DNA from: a virus
DNA length: 39,746 bases
Virus record (IMG/VR): IMGVR_UViG_3300033148_005531
Span: 1 to 39,746 of that record
Direction: 5' to 3' (one strand)
Shown piece after piece: positions 1-6,316 of the stretch. Position numbers and translations under genes: made by a program. Numbering within the stretch: the first letter of the stretch is position 1; the number at the start of each line of letters is the position of its first letter. The notes under the pieces were generated by a model, which saw only the letters and a program-made list of their open reading frames with translations, was not told where the DNA came from and made no database searches.

Positions 1-34
1 AAAAGAGGGAATTGGCGTAATTGCCAACTCCCTC
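1..34 (-). terminator. Rho-independent terminator of the interrupted host tRNA-Pro gene
   Basis: Read on the minus strand, a 12-bp stem with one mismatch (arms 23-34 and 5-16, loop 17-22) is followed by a T-run from the four A residues at 1-4. It lies just beyond the displaced tRNA 3' end at 63-114. Before integration it would have sat immediately downstream of the tRNA-Pro gene now found at 39633-39710. This is host DNA, outside the prophage. Confidence 0.75.
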
Positions 35-62
35 TAATCATAAAATAAAGTAATTTGTATTA

Positions 63-114
63 TGGTCGGGACGGCGCGATTTGAACGCGCGACCCCAGCG
101 TCCCGAACGCTGTG
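63..114 (-). repeat. attL core: 52-bp copy of the tRNA-Pro 3' end
   Basis: These 52 bases are identical to 39633-39684 and cover the tRNA-Pro 3' part: anticodon arm, T-arm, acceptor 3' strand and CCA. Identity stops at 114/39684, inside the 5' half of the tRNA, so this copy lacks the D-arm and 5' acceptor strand and cannot be a working tRNA. With an integrase gene nearby this is a standard tRNA-targeted attachment site. The strand-exchange point must lie within these 52 bp but cannot be fixed further. Confidence 0.95.
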
Positions 115-196
115 ACTCTCTGTCAGCCCTCTTTATTCGTGACTTTAAAGGGCTATGTAATTTAGTTCATGTCTTACCAATTACCAGTGGTCTATT

Positions 197-394
197 CTAT
201 GGAAATTGAAACATTAAATTTACTGCTTTTGCGGTCAAAGTGGAACGCCTTGTTAGCCCTACTATCATATTATCTATTTGTGTAAGAACTCCCATTAAAT
301 CATCACAAGGCTCCCACTCTGGTGCATCGGTTTTGTAATGTGTTTTCCATAAATAGGTAGCTAAATCTTTTGCATATTCGTATTCGTTTTTCAT
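197..394 (-). CDS. Small hypothetical protein next to attL (65 aa)
   Basis: A 65-residue acidic to neutral protein with no recognisable domain. It is rich in aromatic residues in its first third (YEYAKDLATYLWKTHY). The ATG at 394 is preceded by a GAGG ribosome-binding motif five bases upstream, which supports translation. It lies between the attachment core and the integrase, on the integrase strand, the usual place for small accessory or recombination-directionality genes. Nothing in the sequence shows an excisionase-type winged helix, so no function is assigned. It may be transcribed by read-through from the integrase operon. Confidence 0.5.
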   Translation of the reverse strand: MKNEYEYAKDLATYLWKTHYKTDAPEWEPCDDLMGVLTQIDNMIVGLTRRSTLTAKAVNLMFQFP

Positions 395-521
395 TTTTAC
401 CTCAAAGGGCTAACACGGTCTTTATATGTTTTTCCTACCATAATTATCCCAAAAAAGAAAACTAACGTTGTTTATATAACAGTAAAAAGAACTCGCGTCC
501 AGCTTTTTTGGGGGGATATCA

Positions 522-1643
522 TCAATCCGGTAGTTTTAGTTCCGGGAGTTTGTTTATGGTTTTGCGGTGCAGTTTTAAGTTTGTGTGCTGGTAGTGTTTC
601 ATGGTTGTGTCCGGTCTTGAGTGGCCCAGGATCTCGGACGTTGATTTGAGATCAGCTTCCTGGCCCAGGACGGTAGTAGCGAAACTGTGACGGAAATCAT
701 ATATTCGCAGCCGGCGGTTTATGCCGGCTCTTTTTTTTGCGGCGTAGAAGGCTTTTTTTATTCTCTGCACGGGCTGGCCCCGGTAAGTTATTATTTCCGG
801 GGCTTTTTTGTCTTTATCCTCTATCTTCCATTTTTTCAAGGATTTTAAAAGTGTCGGATGGATCGGCACCAGCCGGGATCGCGGTCCGCCCTTGCGGCCG
901 GATGTGATCAGGATGGTTTTGGCGACCAGGTCCACGGATTTCCATTGTAATGAGAGCAGCTCCTTTTGGCCGGGTCTAAGGCCGGTGTAAAAGGATATGA
1001 GCAGGCACCGGCGGACGTGGTCTGAAGAATGTTTGAGCAGGGCCTGGATCTCCGCGATGGTGGGCGGCTCGATGATCTTGTCGTCTCGTTTTGGCTTTTC
1101 GTAATTGGCCAGGGGATTGGTTTTGATATATTTCCGTTTGACTGCCCAATTCATGACGGCCATGATGTCACTCACTTCCCGGTGGACCGTTGACCGGGTG
1201 ATTTTTCGGGGCTTACCGTTTTCATCTATGACGGGTTTTCGTTTTTTGTTGTCGACCGGACCGGTCCAGACGGTTACGTTTTGCTGCAGCCGCCTGGAAA
1301 CATATTGATCCAGTCTCCTGGGGGATAGCCTGGCAGCCTGTATATGTCCTAATTGCGGCAAGATGACGCCGTTCAGTTTGTACAACAGGGCTTTTAACGA
1401 GGTTTTTTCCATAGTTCCGGATTTAGCGAGCATGTAATTATCCACCAAATCCTCGAATGTGGGAGATTGTTCCGGTTGTGTGCGAGGGGTGTATGATCCC
1501 AGGTCCAGCTCGTCGTTTCGAGCCCGGGCTTTTTTTTCGGCTTCCAGCCCTCTGCCGAAATATTCACGGGTGTAGCCGCTTTTTTTGGATTTATCCCGAT
1601 ACTGGACAACCCAGCGCCCGTCTTTGAGCTGGTGAACTGACAT
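522..1643 (-). CDS. int: Tyrosine-recombinase integrase
   Basis: This 373-aa site-specific recombinase would insert and excise the prophage at the tRNA-Pro attachment site. The N-terminal part (about 1-55) is an arm-type DNA-binding segment (VHQLKDGRWVVQYRD), followed by a SAM-like core-binding domain (about 60-180) and a catalytic domain. Catalytic residues visible are R223 (TGLRPGQ), K251 in the beta-hairpin, R318 in the YDFRHSFATT box (Tyr at the position usually His), H341 (LGH) and nucleophile Y351 (HYQH). Length is normal for the family. The ATG at 1643 has only a weak ribosome-binding site. It starts three bases after the upstream 63-aa gene, so translation is probably coupled. It is the last gene but one of the leftward lysogeny operon and points toward attL. 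Confidence 0.96.
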   Translation of the reverse strand: MSVHQLKDGRWVVQYRDKSKKSGYTREYFGRGLEAEKKARARNDELDLGSYTPRTQPEQSPTFEDLVDNYMLAKSGTMEKTSLKALLYKLNGVILPQLGHIQAARLSPRRLDQYVSRRLQQNVTVWTGPVDNKKRKPVIDENGKPRKITRSTVHREVSDIMAVMNWAVKRKYIKTNPLANYEKPKRDDKIIEPPTIAEIQALLKHSSDHVRRCLLISFYTGLRPGQKELLSLQWKSVDLVAKTILITSGRKGGPRSRLVPIHPTLLKSLKKWKIEDKDKKAPEIITYRGQPVQRIKKAFYAAKKRAGINRRLRIYDFRHSFATTVLGQEADLKSTSEILGHSRPDTTMKHYQHTNLKLHRKTINKLPELKLPD

Positions 1644-1646
1644 TAT

Positions 1647-1838
1647 TTATTTCTGTATATTTGTATAGGATTTTAAAATTGTTGCTTTGGCGTCCTTTTT
1701 TATTACACAGCGCTTTGCTCGATGCTGTTTTGACTTTTGAAATAGCTTCCACCTGCTTTGTTTTTGGGATTCAACTCTAATAGAGTGCCCTTCAATACAA
1801 TCACCTACATTTCTGTAACATTCTTTCTTTTTTTTCAT
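1647..1838 (-). CDS. Small basic protein coupled to the integrase (63 aa)
   Basis: A very lysine/arginine-rich 63-residue protein with no recognised domain. Its ATG overlaps the stop of the upstream gene (ATGA at 1835-1838), it has an AAGGG-type ribosome-binding motif, and it ends three bases before the integrase start. That tight packing argues that it is translated. A small basic protein beside an integrase could be an excisionase or DNA-bending factor, but no winged-helix or HTH pattern is visible, so this is only a positional guess. The alternative is that it merely carries ribosomes to the weak integrase start. Confidence 0.5.
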   Translation of the reverse strand: MKKKKECYRNVGDCIEGHSIRVESQKQSRWKLFQKSKQHRAKRCVIKKDAKATILKSYTNIQK

Positions 1839-2296
1839 ACGCCCTTTATTTTTCCTTCTGCCTCTAATTCTTCGCAGATTGTAAAGGCCATATCAAACTC
1901 TATACCAAGATTTTCCTCAATATCTCCCGGGTCTATATTCTCTCCGTCATGTTCCTTGAAATATTTGGCAATTTCTTCTTTGGCCTGATCATAAGAAATA
2001 TCCCTGATTTCAATATAATCATTTTCAATATTTTCCATTTTTTTAGTAAGCCGACCGACCACTTTTTCTACCTTCTTGAGTTTTTGTTTCAGATTTTTTA
2101 TTTCTTTTTTATAAAAGTCAACAAGGACACGATCAGAAAATACATCAGGTGTTTTTGATTGTAATGGCGCTACTAATTTCTTGAAATTAATTTTATTATA
2201 GCCTGTCTTCGAATCCTGCGCAACCATCCAGCAGATTTCGTCAGGATCTTTATTGGCGTCTTCATATTTATCCCAACCCAAAAATTTTGCATTCAT
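1835..2296 (-). CDS. Coiled-coil protein with C-terminal winged-helix-like domain
   Basis: The 153-aa protein has three parts. Residues 1-55 are unassigned. A lysine/glutamate heptad-like coiled coil covers about 56-95. Residues about 101-153 match a winged-helix pattern (SYDQAKEEIAKYFKEH, then DIEENLGIEFDMAFTICEELEAEGKI). Such an arrangement suggests an oligomeric DNA-binding regulator, but no named family was recognised. It is preceded by an AAGGAAGG ribosome-binding site and sits between two other genes of the leftward operon, four bases after the previous stop. It would be expressed in the lysogen with the repressor. Confidence 0.75.
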   Translation of the reverse strand: MNAKFLGWDKYEDANKDPDEICWMVAQDSKTGYNKINFKKLVAPLQSKTPDVFSDRVLVDFYKKEIKNLKQKLKKVEKVVGRLTKKMENIENDYIEIRDISYDQAKEEIAKYFKEHDGENIDPGDIEENLGIEFDMAFTICEELEAEGKIKGV

Positions 2297-2300
2297 GGCA

Positions 2301-2651
2301 TTAACCTTCCTTTTTGCCTTCTTCTGGTTTTTCCAAGGCCTCTATCATATTGCTTAGCCAGTCCCGAATTGCAATAGCCGTGTTTAAATCAAACACCACA
2401 GAAGATTGTATAAGTCGAACCACATCTCCACCCATAACGACCTCCTTGGACTTGCCTAATGTTCCATTCTTTTTAACATTATGTGTAATTTCTAAAGGTA
2501 TGGGGTGTCTTTCAGAATAAAGATGCATATGTATTTCCCTTCGAGGCGTGACTCCTCCCCAAGCGCCGTTTACATAACAGTCCTGAAGATGATCTGGAAT
2601 TACATATTTGAACTTAAATTTTTTAACCTGTTTCTTTTTATTATCGGACAT
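2301..2651 (-). CDS. Conserved prophage protein, beta-rich (116 aa)
   Basis: A 116-aa soluble protein with a lysine-rich start, a central block YVNGAWGGVTP...LYSERHPIP that looks like a conserved beta-structured core, and a C-terminal helix (LNTAIAIRDWLSNMIEALE). The plan of a small beta domain followed by a helix recalls DUF3467-like proteins, but the match is by eye and weak. It has an AAGGGG ribosome-binding site and lies between the repressor gene and the winged-helix gene in the leftward operon, so it is probably expressed in lysogeny. Function unknown. Immunity or superinfection exclusion would be a guess from position only. Confidence 0.7.
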   Translation of the reverse strand: MSDNKKKQVKKFKFKYVIPDHLQDCYVNGAWGGVTPRREIHMHLYSERHPIPLEITHNVKKNGTLGKSKEVVMGGDVVRLIQSSVVFDLNTAIAIRDWLSNMIEALEKPEEGKKEG

Positions 2652-2687
2652 AACACCCCTTCTTTAGTTGGTGGGCTGAGATTGTTT

Positions 2688-3299
2688 TCAGGCCGACTTA
2701 AAAAGTTTCGCATATTCCAGGCGACAGCTGCGCCTTTCCTCTATGCCCTCCGGAGGCTGACAGTCATTTAATATCGTATTAAAATTGGCAATCAAATCTT
2801 TCAGTTTTTTGTTTTCAACTTCCACGGCGGTCAATTTTTTCAGCATTCCATGCATTTCATCGATTTTTTGCATCATGTCGACCATGGATTTAGCCACAGC
2901 CATTTGATCAGGATCGTCATCTGTTTTTTGCACATACTCAGGCATGGATCTTTCAGAGATCGTCGATTCTGGAGCACCCTGGGATGCAGATTCCTTATTT
3001 TTAGTGACTAGGTTATGTTTTTCTTCGAAATGTTTTACAAGTCGCTCTAGTTGCTCCAATGTAATCGGCTTAATATCTGAAAGGGTTTTATGTTTGTCGC
3101 CCTCGCCAGTTTTTAGCCATTTTTCTTTTACCACAAAATTTGAACAAATTGTTTTTATAAGCCTATCACTCGGAAATTTCCTGTTTTTTTCTATTTGTGA
3201 AATATAAGATGGATTGACCCCAATAACATCTGCAAACTCTTTTTGAGACATATTATTATCTTGTCGAACTTCTTTAATTCTATCCGATAAAGAATTCAT
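2688..3299 (-). CDS. CI-like phage repressor (HTH_XRE)
   Basis: A 203-aa regulator with an N-terminal helix-turn-helix of the XRE/Cro-CI class (residues about 5-60: IKEVRQDNNMSQKEFADVIG, then NPSYISQIEKNRKFPSD). A disordered middle is followed by a coiled coil at about 140-175 that would give dimers or higher oligomers. There is no S24/LexA-type protease domain, so induction by RecA-stimulated self-cleavage is not expected; another antirepression route is likely. It is transcribed leftward from the control region 3300-3548, divergent from the Cro-like gene. The ribosome-binding site is poor, consistent with limited repressor synthesis. Confidence 0.88.
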   Translation of the reverse strand: MNSLSDRIKEVRQDNNMSQKEFADVIGVNPSYISQIEKNRKFPSDRLIKTICSNFVVKEKWLKTGEGDKHKTLSDIKPITLEQLERLVKHFEEKHNLVTKNKESASQGAPESTISERSMPEYVQKTDDDPDQMAVAKSMVDMMQKIDEMHGMLKKLTAVEVENKKLKDLIANFNTILNDCQPPEGIEERRSCRLEYAKLFKSA

Positions 3300-3548
3300 A
3301 AAAAAATTACCAAGTCATTTTGTTTCTTGACAACATAACTTAGTTATGTAACACAAGCCCTAAACGCAATATCAGCCAGTTACTTTTACAACCAAAAAAA
3401 AGTGTTTTTCATGACTAAAAAAGAGTTCCAGGCGTTTGTAAATAAGGAATACGCCGCCTATGAAAGCCAGATTTTTTTCTTGGTCATGATTAAATTCTCA
3501 ATCAAAATTTATAATTCAAACGTGTAACATAAGGAACAAGTAAACGCA
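3300..3548. promoter_or_regulatory. Divergent lysis/lysogeny control region with palindromic operator
   Basis: This is the intergenic region between the divergent repressor and Cro-like genes. A TTGACA (3327-3332) is followed directly by the perfect palindrome ACATAACTTAGTTATGT (3333-3349) and a weak -10 TAACAC (3349-3354), so a repressor bound to the palindrome would sit between the two promoter boxes. A second, rightward -10 box TATAAT lies at 3510-3515. Just after it, GTGTAACATAA (3522-3532) is, with one mismatch, the reverse complement of TTATGTAACAC (3344-3354). The ten-mer TAAACGCAAT occurs at 3361-3370 and 3541-3550. Operator identity is inferred from position. Confidence 0.7.
3411..3527 (+). 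CDS. Possible 38-aa leader peptide in the control region
   Basis: A short open frame starts MTKKEFQAFVNKEYAAYESQ and then becomes hydrophobic. It lies inside the divergent control region, downstream of the TTGACA/palindrome promoter, and its stop overlaps the second operator-like site. The first 20 residues are protein-like, but there is no clear ribosome-binding site. It could be a leader peptide, the remnant of a longer gene, or chance. Confidence 0.25.
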   Translation: MTKKEFQAFVNKEYAAYESQIFFLVMIKFSIKIYNSNV

Positions 3549-3914
3549 ATGAAAAAAAGTCGTAATCATTTAGCCGTTATCCAACTAAAACTATTAGGCT
3601 TTCCGATACTGAACATCAGGAAAGCCCTGTCTAAACTAACAGGAATCGAGCACAAAGACGCAGCCAGAATTGTCGGAACAACCCGGTCCAACGTGACCCA
3701 GCACATTGGCGGAGTACGCACAACTCCCGAGACTATGGCCAGTCTGGCCATGATCTACGAAGTGCCTGTTGACGAACTGTTTTCCGACCGCCCCTCAATT
3801 GATCGGATTGAGATGGCCACCGGAGTATTCGACAGCGCAATTCAAAATTTGCAGGACAAACGCGAAGAATTGTTTCATGTCTCCGAGAAAACTCAAAAAA
3901 ATCACGCCTCTTGA
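3549..3914 (+). CDS. Cro-like HTH regulator
   Basis: This 121-aa protein has a helix-turn-helix near residues 25-75 (ALSKLTGIEHKDAARIVG, TTRSNVTQHIGG, ETMASLAMIYEVPVDELF), the pattern of a small XRE/Cro regulator. A short C-terminal helix (VFDSAIQNLQDKREELF) follows. As the first gene of the rightward early operon, divergent from the repressor, it is the natural candidate for the antirepressor or Cro role that turns down leftward transcription. The ATG at 3549 follows AAGGA at a rather long distance. The next gene starts inside its 3' end. Confidence 0.8.
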   Translation: MKKSRNHLAVIQLKLLGFPILNIRKALSKLTGIEHKDAARIVGTTRSNVTQHIGGVRTTPETMASLAMIYEVPVDELFSDRPSIDRIEMATGVFDSAIQNLQDKREELFHVSEKTQKNHAS

Positions 3915-4119
3915 GAAGGCCATATATACGATTGATGACGCGATCAAGGATTTGAAGCTCCAGCGCCAGGAGCTCGCGGCCCTTCTTCCCCGGAAGCCCC
4001 GGCGCCCGGTCAGGGGATATATCACAGACCCATTGACCGGCGAAAAGCGCTGGTGGAACAAAAAGCTGGAGCGCGAATACAAGATGAAAAAAAAGGGTCT
4101 CAAAAAAGTCAAGGGGTAA
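3877..4119 (+). CDS. Small basic early protein (80 aa)
   Basis: The product begins MSPRKLKKITPLEKAIYTID and continues with a helix (AIKDLKLQRQELAALLP) and a basic C-terminus containing ITDPLTGEKRWWNKKLE. The ATG at 3877 was chosen because upstream codons in this frame lie under the Cro-like gene and are not protein-like. This gives a 38-base overlap with that gene. No family was recognised. Its charge and position in the early operon would suit a nucleic-acid-binding accessory protein, but that is inference. It ends six bases before the next ATG, so the two are probably coupled. Confidence 0.6.
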   Translation: MSPRKLKKITPLEKAIYTIDDAIKDLKLQRQELAALLPRKPRRPVRGYITDPLTGEKRWWNKKLEREYKMKKKGLKKVKG

Positions 4120-4125
4120 ATCATC

Positions 4126-4377
4126 ATGTCGCAGCTGAAACTCGATTTTACCAAAAAACAGATCACATCCGGCAAGCGTGAACATCGCATAACCATCACC
4201 TGTAATGATTCCCTCAAATCCATCCTGGATCAAATTATCCAGATCCAGGATACCGACATGTCAAAACTTGGATATCGATATTTAATAGAAGGCATCCAGC
4301 GGGATATCGGCGATATCTTCATGGCCGCTCCGCATTTAAAAAATTCACTGGAGGATATCGTAAAGAAATTTTTTTAA
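4126..4377 (+). CDS. Small early protein, ribbon-helix-helix-like (83 aa)
   Basis: The 83-aa protein has a possible beta strand (HRITITCN) followed by two helices (DSLKSILDQIIQIQ, DMSKLGYRYLIEGIQRD), which is the order expected of a ribbon-helix-helix DNA-binding fold. The match is by secondary-structure pattern only. It is followed immediately by the decamer array 4411-4470. An RHH protein next to such an array would often be its ligand, so the pair is a testable regulator/operator unit. It could equally be an unrelated hypothetical early protein. Confidence 0.65.
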   Translation: MSQLKLDFTKKQITSGKREHRITITCNDSLKSILDQIIQIQDTDMSKLGYRYLIEGIQRDIGDIFMAAPHLKNSLEDIVKKFF

Positions 4378-4410
4378 CCTGTCCAGTATACAAAAGTAAA
4401 TAATGGTGTA

Positions 4411-4470
4411 CCAAAGTAAACCAAAATATACGAAAATATACGAAAATATACGAAAATATACGAAAGTATA
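4411..4470. repeat. Six tandem decamers, A-tract phased array
   Basis: Six 10-bp units run head to tail: CCAAAGTAAA, CCAAAATATA, three of CGAAAATATA, and CGAAAGTATA. Related motifs (GTATACAAAAGTAAA at 4386-4400) extend it on the left. The period equals about one helical turn, so the A-tracts are in phase and the DNA should be intrinsically bent. It occupies the gap between the RHH-like gene and the next ribosome-binding site, and is likely a protein-binding or bending site in the early operon. Confidence 0.8.
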
Positions 4471-4505
4471 CCATATAAAAAACAAACAGTTAAGGAGGCA
4501 TGGTC

Positions 4506-4664
4506 ATGGTAACCGAGCAAATCGTCAATTTGATAATCGTGTATAATCACGGCCTGATTGACGGGGAAACGTTCACCAAAAATTTAAGGAAATTACAAAA
4601 TCAATTTCTCGGCGTTCAGAGGAAACCGGGTCGCCGAAAGGAGAGAACAAAGAATGAATTTTGA
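4506..4664 (+). CDS. Small hypothetical early protein (52 aa)
   Basis: A 52-codon frame starting MVTEQIVNLIIVYNHGLIDG has a strong AGGAGG ribosome-binding site (4493-4498) seven bases before the ATG at 4506. Another in-frame ATG at 4500 is too close to that site. The N-terminal half is helix-like and mildly hydrophobic, and the C-terminus is basic (RKPGRRKERTK). It overlaps the next gene by 11 bases, typical of translational coupling. No family was recognised. Confidence 0.6.
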   Translation: MVTEQIVNLIIVYNHGLIDGETFTKNLRKLQNQFLGVQRKPGRRKERTKNEF

Positions 4665-4839
4665 TGACTGGTTTAAAAAGATGTTTCCGCAAATGGAATT
4701 AGAAGAATGGCAGGAAAAAGGCATCCGGGAATTTTTATTTGCGGTTTATCCATACCGCGAAAACGAATTCGAAATGTCATTTGCAGCGGAAGTGCTTAGG
4801 AAATTTGTAGCTACTCAGGGACAAAAATTCGAGATATAA
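4654..4839 (+). CDS. Small hypothetical early protein (61 aa)
   Basis: A 61-aa acidic protein (MNFDDWFKKMFPQMELEEWQ) rich in aromatic residues and predicted helical throughout. It has a GGAG ribosome-binding site inside the end of the upstream gene and a two-base gap to the next start. It looks like a compact one-domain early phage protein, with no motif that reveals a function. Phage early operons often use such small acidic proteins to inhibit host enzymes, but nothing here specifies a target. Confidence 0.65.
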   Translation: MNFDDWFKKMFPQMELEEWQEKGIREFLFAVYPYRENEFEMSFAAEVLRKFVATQGQKFEI

Positions 4840-4840
4840 A

Positions 4841-5038
4841 ATGAAATCTAAAATCACAAACTGGATCATGGGGATACTTTTCACCTCCGGCATCCTGATC
4901 GCCGGATCGGACGGGGCCTGGTTCCCCTGGGTAAATTTTGTCGGCATCGGGCTGCTGGCCATAATGATGGGTTTTGAGAAGATTTTATCGAGTCGCGCCC
5001 GCCATCGAGGCGCTAGTATCGAGGACCTCCTTTCATGA
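4841..5038 (+). CDS. Small two-helix membrane protein (65 aa)
   Basis: The 65-aa product has two hydrophobic segments, about residues 6-23 (TNWIMGILFTSGILIAG) and 26-46 (AWFPWVNFVGIGLLAIMMGF), and a basic tail containing SSRARHRGASIE. It should sit in the inner membrane as a hairpin. The GAWFPWVNFVG block looks conserved-type, but I cannot name a family. It lies in the early operon rather than with lysis genes, so superinfection exclusion or membrane anchoring of replication is as plausible as a holin-like role. Confidence 0.65.
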   Translation: MKSKITNWIMGILFTSGILIAGSDGAWFPWVNFVGIGLLAIMMGFEKILSSRARHRGASIEDLLS

Positions 5039-5112
5039 CCCGGCCACCCCGGACGGGAAAAGTAGCGGCTCCTATCAGCTGGGAGCTTGTGAACCGGGGC
5101 ACTTCTTTTTGA
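5035..5112 (+). CDS. Doubtful 25-aa frame overlapping the previous stop
   Basis: A 25-codon frame (MTRPPRTGKVAAPISWELVN...) begins at an ATGA overlap with the stop of the small membrane protein and has a potential GAGG upstream. It is too short to judge by content and could be chance. Confidence 0.2.
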   Translation: MTRPPRTGKVAAPISWELVNRGTSF

Positions 5113-5131
5113 TTGATGACTGTCGATTGAT

Positions 5132-5216
5132 AATTGAAAATTTGAAAAAAAAAAAAGAGTAAACATACAAGCTATTGAACACGACGGAACCGGAAGAATG
5201 CCTGAAATTTTCAATT
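5132..5216. repeat. 12-bp perfect inverted repeat in an intergenic gap
   Basis: AATTGAAAATTT (5132-5143) and its exact reverse complement (5205-5216) bracket 61 bases that include a long A-run. The right arm ends just before the ribosome-binding site of the 5238 gene, so a transcript could fold to affect its translation. The upstream bases 5113-5130 (TTGATGACTGTCGATTGA) resemble 20129-20146, another intergenic gap in this window. Confidence 0.5.
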
Positions 5217-5237
5217 AGCTAAAAAGGATAAAATACA

Positions 5238-5483
5238 ATGAACTATTTGGCATTTGGTTGCGGCTGTTTTGTAGGCACATTTTTTGGGGTTTTTATCATG
5301 TGTCTTTTTTTTATGGCCAAAGATCAAGAGTCGTATCCCGATACCAGCGGATGGCGATGCCGGGTGTGCGGATGTACGGATTATGATCCGTGTATTACCG
5401 ATGAAGGGCCGTGTTCCTGGGTTGAAAAAGATCTGTGTTCGGCCTGCTGTACTTATGAGGATTTTATAAAAAGGAAAATATGA
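5238..5483 (+). CDS. Membrane-anchored Cys-rich (zinc-ribbon-like) protein
   Basis: The 81-aa protein has an N-terminal hydrophobic segment (about 3-27, itself with three cysteines) and a C-terminal module containing CRVCGCTDYDPC, then CSWVEKDLCSACC. That spacing of Cys pairs, with the PCSWVEKDLCS block, is typical of a small phage zinc-binding domain seen in many early regions; its role is not known to me. An AAAGGA motif precedes the ATG. The stop overlaps the next start by four bases (ATGA), so the two genes are coupled. Disulfides are an alternative to metal binding if the domain is exported. Confidence 0.75.
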   Translation: MNYLAFGCGCFVGTFFGVFIMCLFFMAKDQESYPDTSGWRCRVCGCTDYDPCITDEGPCSWVEKDLCSACCTYEDFIKRKI

Positions 5484-6316
5484 GAGCCAGCCCATGCAAT
5501 GACTGTGAGCACAAAGACAGAGATAAGAATCATTATGACTGTGTAGCGTGCAAAAAACGGATTGAGTATAACAACAGCCTGGGCTGCCATTCGGAATCAG
5601 TGCCCATAGAGGTAAATTTATTGGAAGAGATAAAGTTATTGAAAAATAAAATAAAAACCGGAGCGCCGGTCCAGACAAAGGCCGTGCAATCCGAAAAAGA
5701 CCAACTCATAGAGGCCTGTATTTTGGAAGAGATAAAGTTATTGGAAAATAAAAAAAAACCCCGGCCGCCGGTCCAGACAAAAGACGTGCAATCCGAAAAA
5801 GACCAACTCATAGAGGCCTGTATTGCCGATTGTTGCAAAGACGCCGGCATAACCCTTAATAAACTCCGCGGCGGCTTTATAGGTAAATCAAGACCTGAAG
5901 AACTACAATCTTTTCATAAAGTCCGGGACCGAATCATAAAGAAACTGGCCTCTGGAGATTTTGGGATATTGACTCAGGCGGAGATCGGAAAATACCTTGG
6001 AGTAACCAATCATGTGATTTCCACCCGAATGAATATTATAGGTGTTTCACCCATGCACCCGTCTAGTCCACAAAAAAAGCCGAGAAAGTCGCCCAAAAAG
6101 AAAAAACACAAGCCTCCGGTTACGGCAAAAGCGTTGCATGTCAAAACAGCGGAAAGCACACCTGAAAAACCAGGGTTTAATTTAATAACAATCGATTTTA
6201 GCTCCCATCAAGAAATCTTAGGTAAGATCTGCGAAATTGCGCAAAGCGAATTGCGCACTCCGGAAAACCAGGTGCTTTACTGGCTCATCAACTGCGATTT
6301 TGAGAAAATAGAATGA
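5480..6316 (+). CDS. DnaA-domain-IV-like HTH protein with internal duplication
   Basis: This 278-aa protein probably helps replication initiation or early regulation. A Cys-rich N-terminus (CNDCEHKDRDKNHYDCVACK, residues about 6-25) may bind zinc. Residues about 48-115 are two copies of a 34-residue unit (LLEEIKLLKNK...SEKDQLIEACI). Residues about 115-185 resemble the C-terminal DNA-binding domain of DnaA (DAGITLNKLRGGFIGKSR ... LTQAEIGKYLGVTNHVIST). A lysine/proline linker and a short C-terminal domain (FSSHQEILGKICEIAQSELR, TPENQVLYWL) follow. It overlaps its neighbours by four bases on each side and directly precedes the primase gene, which fits a replication role. Binding to the iterons at 9050-9375 is inferred, not shown. 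Confidence 0.7.
   Translation: MRASPCNDCEHKDRDKNHYDCVACKKRIEYNNSLGCHSESVPIEVNLLEEIKLLKNKIKTGAPVQTKAVQSEKDQLIEACILEEIKLLENKKKPRPPVQTKDVQSEKDQLIEACIADCCKDAGITLNKLRGGFIGKSRPEELQSFHKVRDRIIKKLASGDFGILTQAEIGKYLGVTNHVISTRMNIIGVSPMHPSSPQKKPRKSPKKKKHKPPVTAKALHVKTAESTPEKPGFNLITIDFSSHQEILGKICEIAQSELRTPENQVLYWLINCDFEKIE
5621..5824 (+). repeat. 102-bp tandem duplication inside a coding region
   Basis: Two adjacent 102-bp units (5621-5722 and 5723-5824) encode near-identical 34-residue segments and keep the frame. The ends of the units are almost identical in DNA, while the middle (KTGAP versus KPRPP coding) has diverged. The duplication therefore looks fairly recent but not brand new. Confidence 0.9.

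Noticed and set aside
63-114. Second tRNA-Pro gene
   Set aside because: It lacks the D-arm and 5' acceptor strand; it is the displaced 3' end that forms attL.
3733-4233. 166-codon minus-strand frame across the early genes
   Set aside because: It covers three consecutive sense genes that have coupled starts; its composition is not protein-like.
4411-4470. Possible CRISPR array
   Set aside because: The units are 10 bp with no spacers; this is a simple tandem decamer.
4974-5162. 62-codon plus-strand frame
   Set aside because: It starts inside the small membrane-protein gene in another frame and ends in a poly-A tract; no ribosome-binding site.
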